Origin: a virus
IMG/VR virus record: IMGVR_UViG_3300022602_000095
Coordinates: 1-62,503 of that record
DNA length: 62,503 bases
Reading direction: 5' to 3' (one strand)
Made by a program: the position numbers and the translations under genes. Positions within the stretch are counted from its first letter, which is position 1. Each line of letters opens with the position of its first letter. Positions 6,606 to 12,837 of the stretch are shown in pieces. The notes beneath the pieces were generated by a model. It saw only the letters and a program-made list of their open reading frames with translations, did no database searches and had not been told where the DNA came from.

Positions 6606-6972
6606 AATAAGGAAAAAGAGTTAGTTTTAAGTAAAAAAATAAGAAAAGACTAAGAAAGTTAGTCTAGACTAACATTTATAGTATAAGACAACATAGTATC
6701 TTACGTAGAAGTACGAATAACTATTAGCCCTGATTAACTATTAAAAGCGCACGGATTCTACAGCCCCGTTGAGGGAGAAACTGAAGCACCTATACTAAAC
6801 AGACGTAGATAATAGAGAAAGAAATATAGAAATTCTATTGTTTCTCCGGAGAGAGTGAGTTCTAGTAAGTCCTGCGAGTATTAAGAGTAGTCCCTCCCCA
6901 CTCCCGGAAGCTCCAGCAGAAACTTTCCCGCGACCAAACTGCATCATCTACGGCAAAAACGGTTTTATTGTA
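6606..6972. other. Non-coding stretch with a perfect 16-bp palindrome
   Basis: No ORF with a supported start is seen. It contains the palindrome GTTAGTCTAGACTAAC (6659-6674), a smaller palindrome ATAGAAATTCTAT, and a C-rich segment (about 6895-6935). It does not read as a tRNA. It could hold an RNA, an operator or an origin; no specific function can be assigned. Confidence 0.5.
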
Positions 6973-7007
6973 TTGCCGGTTCCTAGAAAAGCCCATATAC
7001 TGATCAT
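6973..7007 (+). promoter_or_regulatory. Early leaderless promoter for the 7008 gene
   Basis: -35 TTGCCG (6973-6978), 17-nt spacer, -10 TATACT (6996-7001), 6 nt to ATG. Confidence 0.8.
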
Positions 7008-7217
7008 ATGAAGAATAAGAACTACTACGATCACTTCTGTGATTCTATCCTATCCCTAGACCCGAAGACCCGGTACGTTCTGCTTAAGGCAGCCTCTGCC
7101 GTTGTCCCGGACAATAACGCACTCTCCTATCTATGGAGTGCTTACCAGGACCTAGACAACTCACTTGGTATCTTTATTAGTGCTTTGTTAGATGAATCTA
7201 AACTCGCAATTGACTAA
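7008..7217 (+). CDS. Hypothetical MKNK-type early protein
   Basis: A 69-residue helical protein (MKNKNYYDHFCDSILSLDPK). It has its own leaderless early promoter. No domain recognised. A 47-residue gene follows 7 nt after the stop. Confidence 0.65.
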   Translation: MKNKNYYDHFCDSILSLDPKTRYVLLKAASAVVPDNNALSYLWSAYQDLDNSLGIFISALLDESKLAID

Positions 7218-7224
7218 TACTGAC

Positions 7225-7368
7225 ATGAATGTAATATTAAAGATGTTTGGATATGAAGTCCGTAAACCTTCACTTCTTTTATTTTCGATGTTAGATTTTA
7301 CTAACGAAACTTACTTTCAAACAGTTCAGAGACATGGTCGAATCTCAGACTATTTAATTAAACACTAG
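7225..7368 (+). CDS. Small early protein
   Basis: A 47-residue protein (MNVILKMFGYEVRKPSLLLF...), basic and partly hydrophobic. It lies in the same direction directly after the 7008 gene and was found between longer ORFs. No domain recognised. Confidence 0.45.
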   Translation: MNVILKMFGYEVRKPSLLLFSMLDFTNETYFQTVQRHGRISDYLIKH

Positions 7369-7419
7369 TATGCAGGTACTTCTGGGAATCTACAAGCTGG
7401 AAATAAGAAAAGATTCCCA

Positions 7420-7454
7420 TTGAAGTTCCTTTAAGATTCCCTCATACTCAGAGT
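7420..7454 (+). promoter_or_regulatory. Early leaderless promoter for the 7455 gene
   Basis: -35 TTGAAG (7420-7425), 17-nt spacer, -10 CATACT (7443-7448), 6 nt to ATG. Confidence 0.8.
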
Positions 7455-7586
7455 ATGAAAATCAAGACATTCAGAATCGAGCTGAAGGAACCTCCGAAGG
7501 TACGCCAACCCTGGGCACCAGTAACTAGGAAGTTCAAGGACAGAACCAAATACAATCGTCGGGACTTTAAGCTTGTACATTCCTGA
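7455..7586 (+). CDS. 43-residue basic early protein
   Basis: A very basic short protein (MKIKTFRIELKEPPKVRQPW...) ending in a KFKDRTKYNRRDFK stretch. Small phage proteins with an RQPWAPVT-type segment followed by a basic YNRxxFK tail are common, but their role is unknown. It has a leaderless promoter, and its 3' end carries the -35 of the next promoter. Confidence 0.6.
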   Translation: MKIKTFRIELKEPPKVRQPWAPVTRKFKDRTKYNRRDFKLVHS

Positions 7587-7607
7587 TCTTTGAGCCATAA
7601 TAATAGT
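7573..7607 (+). promoter_or_regulatory. Early leaderless promoter for the 7608 gene
   Basis: -35 TTGTAC (7573-7578), 17-nt spacer, -10 CATAAT (7596-7601), 6 nt to ATG. It fixes the start at 7608 rather than the upstream in-frame codon at 7590. Confidence 0.8.
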
Positions 7608-7868
7608 ATGAAAAATAAAAACACACTGACACCCGAAGCCATCATCGCCATCGCCGGAGCCTACGACGATATCGTAGGTAAGATTTACGACGCTCTTAAC
7701 GAGCTGAAAGAGCTGATGGAGACACCCCAGTATAAAGAGGCTGTTAACATCATCGATACCGAAGATGAGGTATATGAAGAGGCAGCAGTAGCTGTTGAAG
7801 ACGCTTGTATGAGCGGTGAGTTTAGTTGCTTTATCCAAGACCTGGCTGAAGGATGGGCCAGGGAATAA
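7608..7868 (+). CDS. Hypothetical MKNK-type acidic protein
   Basis: An 86-residue acidic helical protein (MKNKNTLTPEAIIAIAGAYD). The promoter position sets the start. No domain recognised. Its acidity and size are typical of early phage proteins that bind host factors (inference only). Confidence 0.65.
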   Translation: MKNKNTLTPEAIIAIAGAYDDIVGKIYDALNELKELMETPQYKEAVNIIDTEDEVYEEAAVAVEDACMSGEFSCFIQDLAEGWARE

Positions 7869-7871
7869 GGC

Positions 7872-7906
7872 TTGAAGTTCCAATCAAATTCCCTTATACT
7901 GAACGT
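7872..7906 (+). promoter_or_regulatory. Early leaderless promoter for the 7907 gene
   Basis: -35 TTGAAG (7872-7877), 17-nt spacer, -10 TATACT (7895-7900), 6 nt to ATG. Confidence 0.85.
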
Positions 7907-8008
7907 ATGAAAAATAAGATCAACAATCCAATCAACCTCTGGGTTCTAGCAGCTACCTCGATCATCGTAGTCATTAATATCATCGCGTTCGCAACAATGC
8001 CCCGATAA
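7907..8008 (+). CDS. 33-residue membrane microprotein
   Basis: MKNK start followed by one transmembrane helix (about residues 11-29, LWVLAATSIIVVINIIAF). It is shorter than most gene finders report, but it has a full-strength leaderless promoter and the common ATGAAAAATAA 5' end, which argues that it is real. Function unknown. Confidence 0.6.
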   Translation: MKNKINNPINLWVLAATSIIVVINIIAFATMPR

Positions 8009-8014
8009 AAAAGC

Positions 8015-8099
8015 TTGATCGTTCCTTTAAAAGAAGACATAATAAAAGAGTAGAATAAGTCAAACAACAACAACAAAAACAAACAACAACAAAACACAT
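8015..8099 (+). promoter_or_regulatory. Early promoter with CAA-repeat leader
   Basis: -35 TTGATC (8015-8020), 17-nt spacer, -10 CATAAT (8038-8043). The RNA should start near 8050, giving a leader of about 50 nt composed of CAA/CAAA repeats, with no G-rich ribosome site, up to ATG 8100. Such a leader would be unstructured. Confidence 0.7.
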
Positions 8100-8456
8100 A
8101 TGAAAAATAACAACGCAACTCCGATCGAAGTCATTGACTATCTCTGCGCATACTATGATCAATTTGGCAACTTGCCTGTTCCAGTCATTGAATGCCAGAT
8201 CTCCGGAACGGCCTATACGGCATTCGGAACTAATCTTAAAAACAAGATCGATCGCGCTGGCGGTATTAAGGAGCTTCTTACAACCTTTCAGGGACGTGGA
8301 GTAGCCAAAAAGGAGAAGAAAGCCGAAGTTAAGGCGACGGAGACTGAGAACGTTTCCGCTACGATTACTAAGCGTTCACGTCCTAGCCGTTCGAAGGCTG
8401 CCATTGCAGCTCGTATGGCTGAAAAGGCTACGGCTGAGGTTCAGATTGCAGAGTAG
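8100..8456 (+). CDS. MKNN-type early protein with basic/Ala-rich tail
   Basis: A 118-residue protein. Residues 1-60 form a compact helical domain (ATPIEVIDYLCAYYDQFG, followed by a KNKIDRAGGIKELL segment). Residues 65-118 are low-complexity and rich in K, A, E, T and R (KRSRPSRSKAAIAARMAEK), reminiscent of a nucleic-acid-binding tail. It is the only gene here with a long CAA leader and its own strong 3' hairpin, which suggests high expression. Family not recognised. Confidence 0.65.
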   Translation: MKNNNATPIEVIDYLCAYYDQFGNLPVPVIECQISGTAYTAFGTNLKNKIDRAGGIKELLTTFQGRGVAKKEKKAEVKATETENVSATITKRSRPSRSKAAIAARMAEKATAEVQIAE

Positions 8457-8476
8457 TTTCTGAGACGTAAGCGTAA

Positions 8477-8505
8477 GGGGGTGGTGGTAAAGGGCCATCA
8501 CCCCC
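8477..8505 (+). terminator. Strong GC hairpin after the 8100 gene
   Basis: An 11-bp stem, GGGGGTGGTGG / CCATCACCCCC (one G-T pair), with a 7-nt loop. There is no long T-run, so it may stabilise the mRNA end rather than act as a classical terminator. Confidence 0.6.
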
Positions 8506-8516
8506 ACATTATGTTC

Positions 8517-8551
8517 TTGAAGTTCCAATCAAATTCCCTTATACTGATCGT
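8517..8551 (+). promoter_or_regulatory. Early leaderless promoter for the 8552 gene
   Basis: -35 TTGAAG (8517-8522), 17-nt spacer, -10 TATACT (8540-8545), 6 nt to ATG. The spacer is nearly identical to the promoter at 7872, suggesting duplication of promoter cassettes. Confidence 0.85.
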
Positions 8552-8809
8552 ATGAAAAATAAGAACAACGTAACGAACAGAACGGTATCAGAGCTTGTAG
8601 ACCTCATTTGTGAGCTCCAGGAGAAGAAAGGTAATGGAGACTTCAAACATTCATATGCATTGGGTACCATTCAGGCCATCTTAGATTGGCACGTTAAGGG
8701 CTATACAACTGACCTTCAGGGAACGATTAACGATTCATATAACAATGTAAAGAAAGAGATGGATACTTTTGAACCGCTAACAGCAGTCACTGACTACCCA
8801 ACAGACTAA
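8552..8809 (+). CDS. Hypothetical MKNK-type early protein, possible paralogue of the 5925 gene
   Basis: An 85-residue protein (MKNKNNVTNRTVSELVDLIC...). The pattern of residues from SELVDLICELQ to MDTFEPL parallels the 5925 gene product. No known domain. It is followed through a TAAtATG junction by two tiny membrane proteins. Confidence 0.65.
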   Translation: MKNKNNVTNRTVSELVDLICELQEKKGNGDFKHSYALGTIQAILDWHVKGYTTDLQGTINDSYNNVKKEMDTFEPLTAVTDYPTD

Positions 8810-8810
8810 T

Positions 8811-8882
8811 ATGAAGAAACGTTACATCATCTTATTCATCCTAGCTTTAATTACTATCAACTACCTAACTGACTCCTTCTAA
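8811..8882 (+). CDS. 23-residue membrane microprotein
   Basis: Basic start (MKKRY) then one hydrophobic helix (IILFILALITINYL). It starts one base after the 8552 gene stop, the operon junction used throughout this region. Function unknown. Confidence 0.45.
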   Translation: MKKRYIILFILALITINYLTDSF

Positions 8883-8883
8883 A

Positions 8884-8994
8884 ATGAATCCTTATCTACT
8901 CATCTTCATCCTTCTTCTAGCTATCCTTATCCTACCACTTCATGTTATAGTCCTGGCTGTACTCATTGCCTTGATTGTTAAAGCATTGGCATAA
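8884..8994 (+). CDS. 36-residue membrane microprotein
   Basis: Almost entirely hydrophobic (two short runs around a Pro-Leu-His turn: LLIFILLLAILILPLHVIVL). It starts one base after the preceding stop. A membrane hairpin or a single long helix is likely; function unknown. Confidence 0.45.
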   Translation: MNPYLLIFILLLAILILPLHVIVLAVLIALIVKALA

Positions 8995-9003
8995 TTACTA
9001 TAG

Positions 9004-9165
9004 ATGAATCAATTACAACAATTAGTTATAGACATAGAGAGAAAGAAGCTTCTGAAGGCATTGGACTATACGTCAGATGGATTGGTATATGATGGTGAGA
9101 TAGAAGCACTAATTCAAACGATGGTAGGTGTTCTAAAATCATGTCACTGTTCTAGAAACACCTAG
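9004..9165 (+). CDS. Small early protein ending in a hairpin region
   Basis: A 53-residue soluble protein (MNQLQQLVIDIERKKLLKAL...). Its last 15 codons lie inside the inverted-repeat region at 9127-9183, which may compete between two structures. No domain recognised. Confidence 0.5.
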   Translation: MNQLQQLVIDIERKKLLKALDYTSDGLVYDGEIEALIQTMVGVLKSCHCSRNT

Positions 9166-9183
9166 TGGGGTTCTAGAACAGTG
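9127..9183 (+). repeat. Overlapping, mutually exclusive hairpins
   Basis: CACTGTTCTAGAA (9145-9157) pairs perfectly with TTCTAGAACAGTG (9171-9183). AGGTGTTCTA near 9126-9135 can instead pair with the TAGAAACACCT at about 9153-9163. The arrangement resembles an attenuator or a terminator with alternative folding. A G-run follows. Confidence 0.55.
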
Positions 9184-9366
9184 TGGGGGGATATAACCCA
9201 TAGTACGGGAATTTATAGATGTAGAAAAAAGGTTGTTGGGAGATAGGATGTGCATGGCCAAAATTTTGGGGAAAATTTTTTTTAGAATTTCCTATAAGGT
9301 TCCTATATAGGGGGGGATTTAGTAATATATAGGTTTTCCTGGGGATTACAAAACTAAGTATACTAT
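9184..9366. other. Intergenic G/A-rich stretch
   Basis: No supported ORF. It contains runs GGGGGG, TTTTGGGGAAAATTTTTTTT and GGGGGGG. Purpose unclear. Confidence 0.4.
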
Positions 9367-9553
9367 ATGAGATTATTCTTAGACATCTTCAATATTATTA
9401 TTATCTTCATTCTTACCGTTGTTCTATTATTAACTCTTTGGTACTACCCCGGTCCTAACTAATGCCGTCTATAAGTCCGAGGTTATTAAGCATGGATGTG
9501 CCCATTGGGAGACGGATTTATCTGGTAATACAGAGTTTATCTGGAATAAATAA
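9367..9553 (+). pseudogene. Membrane protein gene with apparent +1 frameshift
   Basis: ATG 9367 reads a 31-residue membrane segment (MRLFLDIFNIIIIFILTVVL...) and stops at 9462. The +1 frame directly continues with TNAVYKSEVIKHGCAHW and ends IWNK at 9553. That second part has the look of a conserved small phage protein (Ala-x-x-x-Gly-Cys-Ala-x-Trp pattern, then a TG-x-x-x-F-x-W end) but has no start codon of its own. Joining the two frames gives a plausible membrane-anchored protein. Decay, a sequencing indel or programmed shifting at CCC-GGT-CCT-AAC-TAA are possible. Confidence 0.4.
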
Positions 9554-9559
9554 TATTGT

Positions 9560-9694
9560 ATGCGTCTCAGGGAGCTCCACAAGATGTACAACATCTTGAT
9601 ATTCATCTTCATCTGGAACTTCATCTTTAATGTACTTGCCTGGCTTACCTGGATTGCTTACTACTTCTTTGATTACAGAGTACCTAGTCTGTAG
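9560..9694 (+). CDS. 44-residue membrane protein
   Basis: A basic N-terminus (MRLRELHKMYN) is followed by about 28 hydrophobic, Trp/Phe-rich residues (LIFIFIWNFIFNVLAWLTWI), so it is a single-pass membrane protein. Function unknown. It lies in line with the neighbouring early genes. Confidence 0.5.
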   Translation: MRLRELHKMYNILIFIFIWNFIFNVLAWLTWIAYYFFDYRVPSL

Positions 9695-9730
9695 ATTTTT
9701 ATTTCCTTCATCCTTAATATACTGACATTC

Positions 9731-10003
9731 ATGGCAACAGTACTAATACCAGCACCACTCCGTAAACTAACCAACAACGTAGATACTGTATTTGTAGATG
9801 GATCTACGATCTTAGAGGTTATTGAGAACTTAGATTTCGGTTATCCTGGTATTCAAGAACGGATCTGTAATGAACACGGAGCCATTAGAAACTTTGTGAA
9901 CGTGTACCACAATGATGAGGATGTACGCTTTAAGTCCGGGCTCAGTACTGAGGTTAAGGATACTGATCTTATCTCTATAGTTCCTGCCATTGCCGGTGGT
10001 TAA
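9731..10003 (+). CDS. MoaD/ThiS-family ubiquitin-like sulfur carrier
   Basis: A 90-residue protein with the beta-grasp sulfur-carrier pattern: PAPLRKLTNNVDTVFVDG, then ILEVIENLDFGYPGIQERIC, then VNVYHNDEDVRF, ending VPAIAGG. The terminal Gly-Gly is the hallmark of MoaD, ThiS and CysO, which are adenylated and thiocarboxylated there. The sequence looks closest to the CysO/MoaD-like group of bacterial carriers. TATACT at 9718-9723 precedes the start by 7 nt. No E1-like adenylase or JAMM protease is seen in the window, so host partners may be used. Unusual for a T4-like phage. Confidence 0.85.
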   Translation: MATVLIPAPLRKLTNNVDTVFVDGSTILEVIENLDFGYPGIQERICNEHGAIRNFVNVYHNDEDVRFKSGLSTEVKDTDLISIVPAIAGG

Positions 10004-10065
10004 TAATTTTTTTTTTGTTTCCGGGCCGACTGGCGTTGAAGGGTAGGGTTAACTAAATAGCTTAG

Positions 10066-10306
10066 ATGAAGATGTTTAAAGCTTTTGTTGAAAGTTCACT
10101 AGAGAAGTATCATCATCATGCCAAGCATTCTAAAGCTGAAGCCGGCTATCAGGCACGTCCTTATAAAGGTCAGATCTGTAAGCTATGTACTATGTGGAGA
10201 CCTCCTAATGGGTGTACGGCTGTGAGTGGGTATAATAAACCCAAAGGGGTGGTGTGAGTGGTATAAACGCTCTAAGCTTCCGGCCGGGCATACTAAGGAA
10301 GGATAA
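10066..10306 (+). pseudogene. Four-Cys (HiPIP-like) small protein with +1 frameshift
   Basis: Frame 0 from ATG 10066 encodes 63 residues and stops at 10257. Skipping one G in AAAGGGGTGG (10243-10252) restores WCEWYKRSKLPAGHTKEG, ending at 10306. The joined product carries C-x2-C, a third Cys in PPNGC and a fourth in GWC, a layout like the high-potential iron-sulfur-type small phage proteins. The N-terminus MKMFKAFVESS resembles a T4 internal-protein targeting peptide with possible cleavage after F-V-E. CTAAATA lies 6 nt before ATG (late-type). The extra G is a mutation, a homopolymer error or a programmed slip. Confidence 0.55.
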
Positions 10307-10334
10307 GAATTTAAATCGTTCTAAAGCCGGGCCG

Positions 10335-10376
10335 GGCTCGAAGGCATGAAGGGTTCTGTGAAAAAAGAACCTTAGA
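10335..10376 (+). terminator. Hairpin before the 10396 gene
   Basis: AAGGGTTCT-gtgaaaa-AGAACCTT can form a stem-loop just upstream of the late promoter at 10378. It probably separates the two transcription units. Confidence 0.4.
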
Positions 10377-10377
10377 C

Positions 10378-10385
10378 TATAAATA
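10378..10385 (+). promoter_or_regulatory. T4-type late promoter
   Basis: TATAAATA, exact T4 late consensus, 10 nt before the ATG at 10396. Confidence 0.7.
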
Positions 10386-10395
10386 TTACTATAAT

Positions 10396-10953
10396 ATGAG
10401 TTCCCAGGATTTTCACCGCATTGACGAAGTCTATCACAATATCTATAGAAATAAGTTCCATAGAGAAGAACCTTTAATTCAAGAAGAAGACTCGATGTCT
10501 GAGGACGAAGAGTATCATGTTAAGGCCAAGGATCATGCTGAAGAAGCTGCTAAGGCCATCATGCACAAGCTTAAGCTCGAGTACGGTGATAAGTTTAATC
10601 CTGAGAAGGCAAAGGCCGCTGTTCAACACGCCTTGGGTTCAACCTCAGAGGATTGTGAAGAGTGGATGTTAAAACAGGACTACTCCCATACCCCCCAGCA
10701 GAAGAAAGGTTTAATTGATTACCTTAAGTCTGAAGATTCAGAAGAAACAGACCATAAGGCATATGATGATGCTAAGGCTGTAATTAAGCGTATTGGCAGC
10801 AAGATCGTTCATTGTCTTACCAATAGAAATAGTGACAATACATTTAAGAAGGAATTAGTACCAGTTGAGGCAACTCCTGAGAAGGCCCAATTTGTTATCT
10901 TTGATGAAGAGACAGAAAAGCCTTATAAGGTTTCTGTAGAGCTTGCCAAGTAA
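10396..10953 (+). CDS. Late protein of unknown function, acidic/helical
   Basis: A 185-residue, charged, helical protein. The N-terminus (DFHRIDEVYHNIYRNKFHREE) resembles the start of several other late proteins here. Residues 35-110 are rich in E, K and A. It is transcribed from an exact late promoter, so a virion or packaged protein is likely (inference). The following gene starts 4 nt after its stop. Family not recognised. Confidence 0.6.
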   Translation: MSSQDFHRIDEVYHNIYRNKFHREEPLIQEEDSMSEDEEYHVKAKDHAEEAAKAIMHKLKLEYGDKFNPEKAKAAVQHALGSTSEDCEEWMLKQDYSHTPQQKKGLIDYLKSEDSEETDHKAYDDAKAVIKRIGSKIVHCLTNRNSDNTFKKELVPVEATPEKAQFVIFDEETEKPYKVSVELAK

Positions 10954-10957
10954 AAAT

Positions 10958-11488
10958 ATGAATAACGATAGTAAACTTATTTTTGAAGCTTATAAGAAGA
11001 GACTTCAAGAAGAGGTATCAAAAGAGCTTACCATTGATACTATTAAGGATGCTATTGATACAACGCTTGAACCTTTCTGTGATTCAGGCATTAGCTTTAC
11101 ATCTGAAGGTAAAGTATCAAAGTATCTAGGTGATAAGAAGATAGCCCATTGGGAGGATGATGAGAATTACCGTAAAGCGGCAGCTCTCTTTGACGAGCTT
11201 GCTCAGAAGAGTTCAATGGCTGATAAGAATTTTTCATACGACCAGCATCCAGATGACGAGGAAGAGACACCGGAGTTTAAAGCTGCCATAGCCAAGCACA
11301 GAGAAGAGCTCAAGGCTAGAGGCTGGGAGCCTATGGAGCATGGTGGTTCAATAAAGAACCAAGGTGGTGATACACTCTTTTATTTCTGGAGTGGTGAGAG
11401 CTACTACAAAGGCGCTGCTTTAGAGAGTTCTATTAGAACAGCTAAAGAACACGGCTTTAAGAAAGTCGTATTAGTTCCTCAGGGCTAA
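10958..11488 (+). CDS. Late protein with propeptide-like N-terminus
   Basis: A 176-residue protein. ATG 10958 is chosen over the in-frame TTG at 10943. The N-terminus MNNDSKLIFEAYKKRLQEE has an I-F-E-A site that fits the T4 gp21 cleavage rule (L/I-x-E). The C-terminal half (GWEPMEHGGSIKNQGGDTLF, then YYKGAALESSIRTA) looks like a folded alpha/beta domain but is not recognised. It is co-transcribed with the 10396 gene. Confidence 0.6.
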   Translation: MNNDSKLIFEAYKKRLQEEVSKELTIDTIKDAIDTTLEPFCDSGISFTSEGKVSKYLGDKKIAHWEDDENYRKAAALFDELAQKSSMADKNFSYDQHPDDEEETPEFKAAIAKHREELKARGWEPMEHGGSIKNQGGDTLFYFWSGESYYKGAALESSIRTAKEHGFKKVVLVPQG

Positions 11489-11496
11489 TAATCCTG

Positions 11497-11531
11497 TTGA
11501 TATATTATAAGAAGTAATATATACTCTTCTT
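11497..11531 (+). promoter_or_regulatory. Early leaderless promoter for the SemiSWEET-like gene
   Basis: -35 TTGATA (11497-11502), 17-nt spacer, -10 TATACT (11520-11525), 6 nt to ATG. An inverted repeat, ATAAGAAG (11507-11514) and CTTCTTAT (11526-11533), brackets the -10 box and start codon, which could be an operator or mRNA hairpin. Confidence 0.8.
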
Positions 11532-11810
11532 ATGTTGTATAAGAGTATATTAAGAGATATCTCAGGTGCAGTCATGGCTATCTCGTTCATGCTGTGTTAT
11601 TTACCACAGATTCTTAAGATTATTAAGACTCGTTCCTCTTCTGATATATCGCCTACTATGATCTTCTTAGGTCTTTCCGGTTATATATTTGGTATGATCT
11701 ATATGTTCCTTAATGTGTTCGGAACCTGGTGGTTCCTTAATTACCTGACCGGAATCATTAGTTCCTTGTTCCTTTTATACTATTGGTACAGGCACAGGAA
11801 CGGTTCCTAA
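11532..11810 (+). CDS. SemiSWEET/PQ-loop sugar transporter-like protein
   Basis: A 92-residue membrane protein with three predicted helices (about residues 8-25, 42-62 and 66-84). The segment CYLPQILKIIKTRSSSDISP is the diagnostic PQ-loop, matching bacterial SemiSWEETs, which are about 90 residues long, have three helices and work as dimers that pass sugars. A helix-2 motif (LGLSGYIFGMIYMFLN) also fits. It has a perfect early promoter. A phage copy could alter sugar movement in the infected cell (inference). A different PQ-loop substrate is possible. Confidence 0.85.
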   Translation: MLYKSILRDISGAVMAISFMLCYLPQILKIIKTRSSSDISPTMIFLGLSGYIFGMIYMFLNVFGTWWFLNYLTGIISSLFLLYYWYRHRNGS

Positions 11811-11893
11811 GGAACCTTTGTGCTAGGCTAATCATGTGACGAGGAACCTATACGTTTATATCAGCTTTAAACGTTCCGTGTAACTAGGCACCT

Positions 11894-12829
11894 TTATCTT
11901 GGTATAAAGATAGTATCGAAATTAACGTACAAGGTGGAACCTTGGGCACGAACACCTTCAAGAATTGCCTTTGGAGGAAGATTCTTAATGTGATTATCAT
12001 CTACAAGGTAATACTTTACATTACCATTTGCTAATACGTTAACGACATATCCACCATAACCGGGCTTTTTCTTGAGCTTTGTATCAAGGAATGCCTTAAG
12101 CATGGCAACAGCACCATCTTCTTGTGTAAAATTATTTGATGAAAGACCTAATCCATTTAATAACGTACTAATCTGATCGTAGACGCTCTTAATGGGAATG
12201 AAATTTGGCGCAACAGCTTTAAGCTGACTATTATCGTCCAATGTTTTTACTACTTGAAATGCTTGTTTGAGTTCTTCAGTATTGAATGTATCTAATGAAG
12301 GTGTGCGGCCGCCTTCATTAGTAGTTAAAAGATTACTAAAAAGAGTTTTGAGTCCAAATGCAATTGATAAGAGTTTGCGGTTTTCACTTTGGTTACCGAA
12401 TCTACCGATTCCCTTTGTACCTGTTGTGCCTTTTCTTTTTGACTCCGGATAGGATTTAACTTCCAAGCCAACGGTACCATTAAGACGTAAATCTGGATTA
12501 TCACTTTCACGTGTATCCTCTACACCAAAGCTACTTGACAAAAGCCAATATAAAGCAACCTCGCCATTACCAACACCCTTAGAACCAGCGGCATCAAGAT
12601 CATCACTACCTGCCTTTACAGGTGGGGCTATAGGGAAGAGCTTTCTAAAGCTATCCATATCACGAGGATCAACAGTGAAGCTAGTAAGCTTGCTATAATC
12701 ACCCTTAGGTGCTACAGATGGTATATTTGCAACTTGCTTTGGATCACCAAGGAGATACTTTGCTATTAATTGATTATATTGATCGGAGTTTTGAGATGCT
12801 TCTCTCAACACAAAGTCCTTAAAATTCAT
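11894..12829 (-). CDS. Predicted PD-(D/E)XK nuclease with capsid-targeting-like N-terminus
   Basis: A 311-residue late protein. Its start MNFKDFVLREASQN closely resembles the T4 IPIII capsid-targeting peptide (MKTYQEFIAEA) and contains L-R-E-A, a gp21-type cleavage site. Residues 90-125 hold a nuclease-like pattern: E90 in a helix (GNGEVALYWLL), D113 in NPDLRLNG, and E123-V-K125 in GLEVKSYPE. This is the PD-x(n)-ExK core of restriction-type nucleases; the call is from motif only. TATAAATA (minus strand, 12838-12845) lies 8 nt upstream. A packaged nuclease could act on host DNA at injection (inference). Confidence 0.6.
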   Translation of the reverse strand: MNFKDFVLREASQNSDQYNQLIAKYLLGDPKQVANIPSVAPKGDYSKLTSFTVDPRDMDSFRKLFPIAPPVKAGSDDLDAAGSKGVGNGEVALYWLLSSSFGVEDTRESDNPDLRLNGTVGLEVKSYPESKRKGTTGTKGIGRFGNQSENRKLLSIAFGLKTLFSNLLTTNEGGRTPSLDTFNTEELKQAFQVVKTLDDNSQLKAVAPNFIPIKSVYDQISTLLNGLGLSSNNFTQEDGAVAMLKAFLDTKLKKKPGYGGYVVNVLANGNVKYYLVDDNHIKNLPPKAILEGVRAQGSTLYVNFDTIFIPR

Positions 12830-12837
12830 ATATAAGT

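Noticed and set aside
7370-7423. 17-codon ORF MQVLLGIYKLEIRKDSH after the 7225 gene
   Set aside because: It has the usual one-base junction but is too short and featureless to support as a gene.
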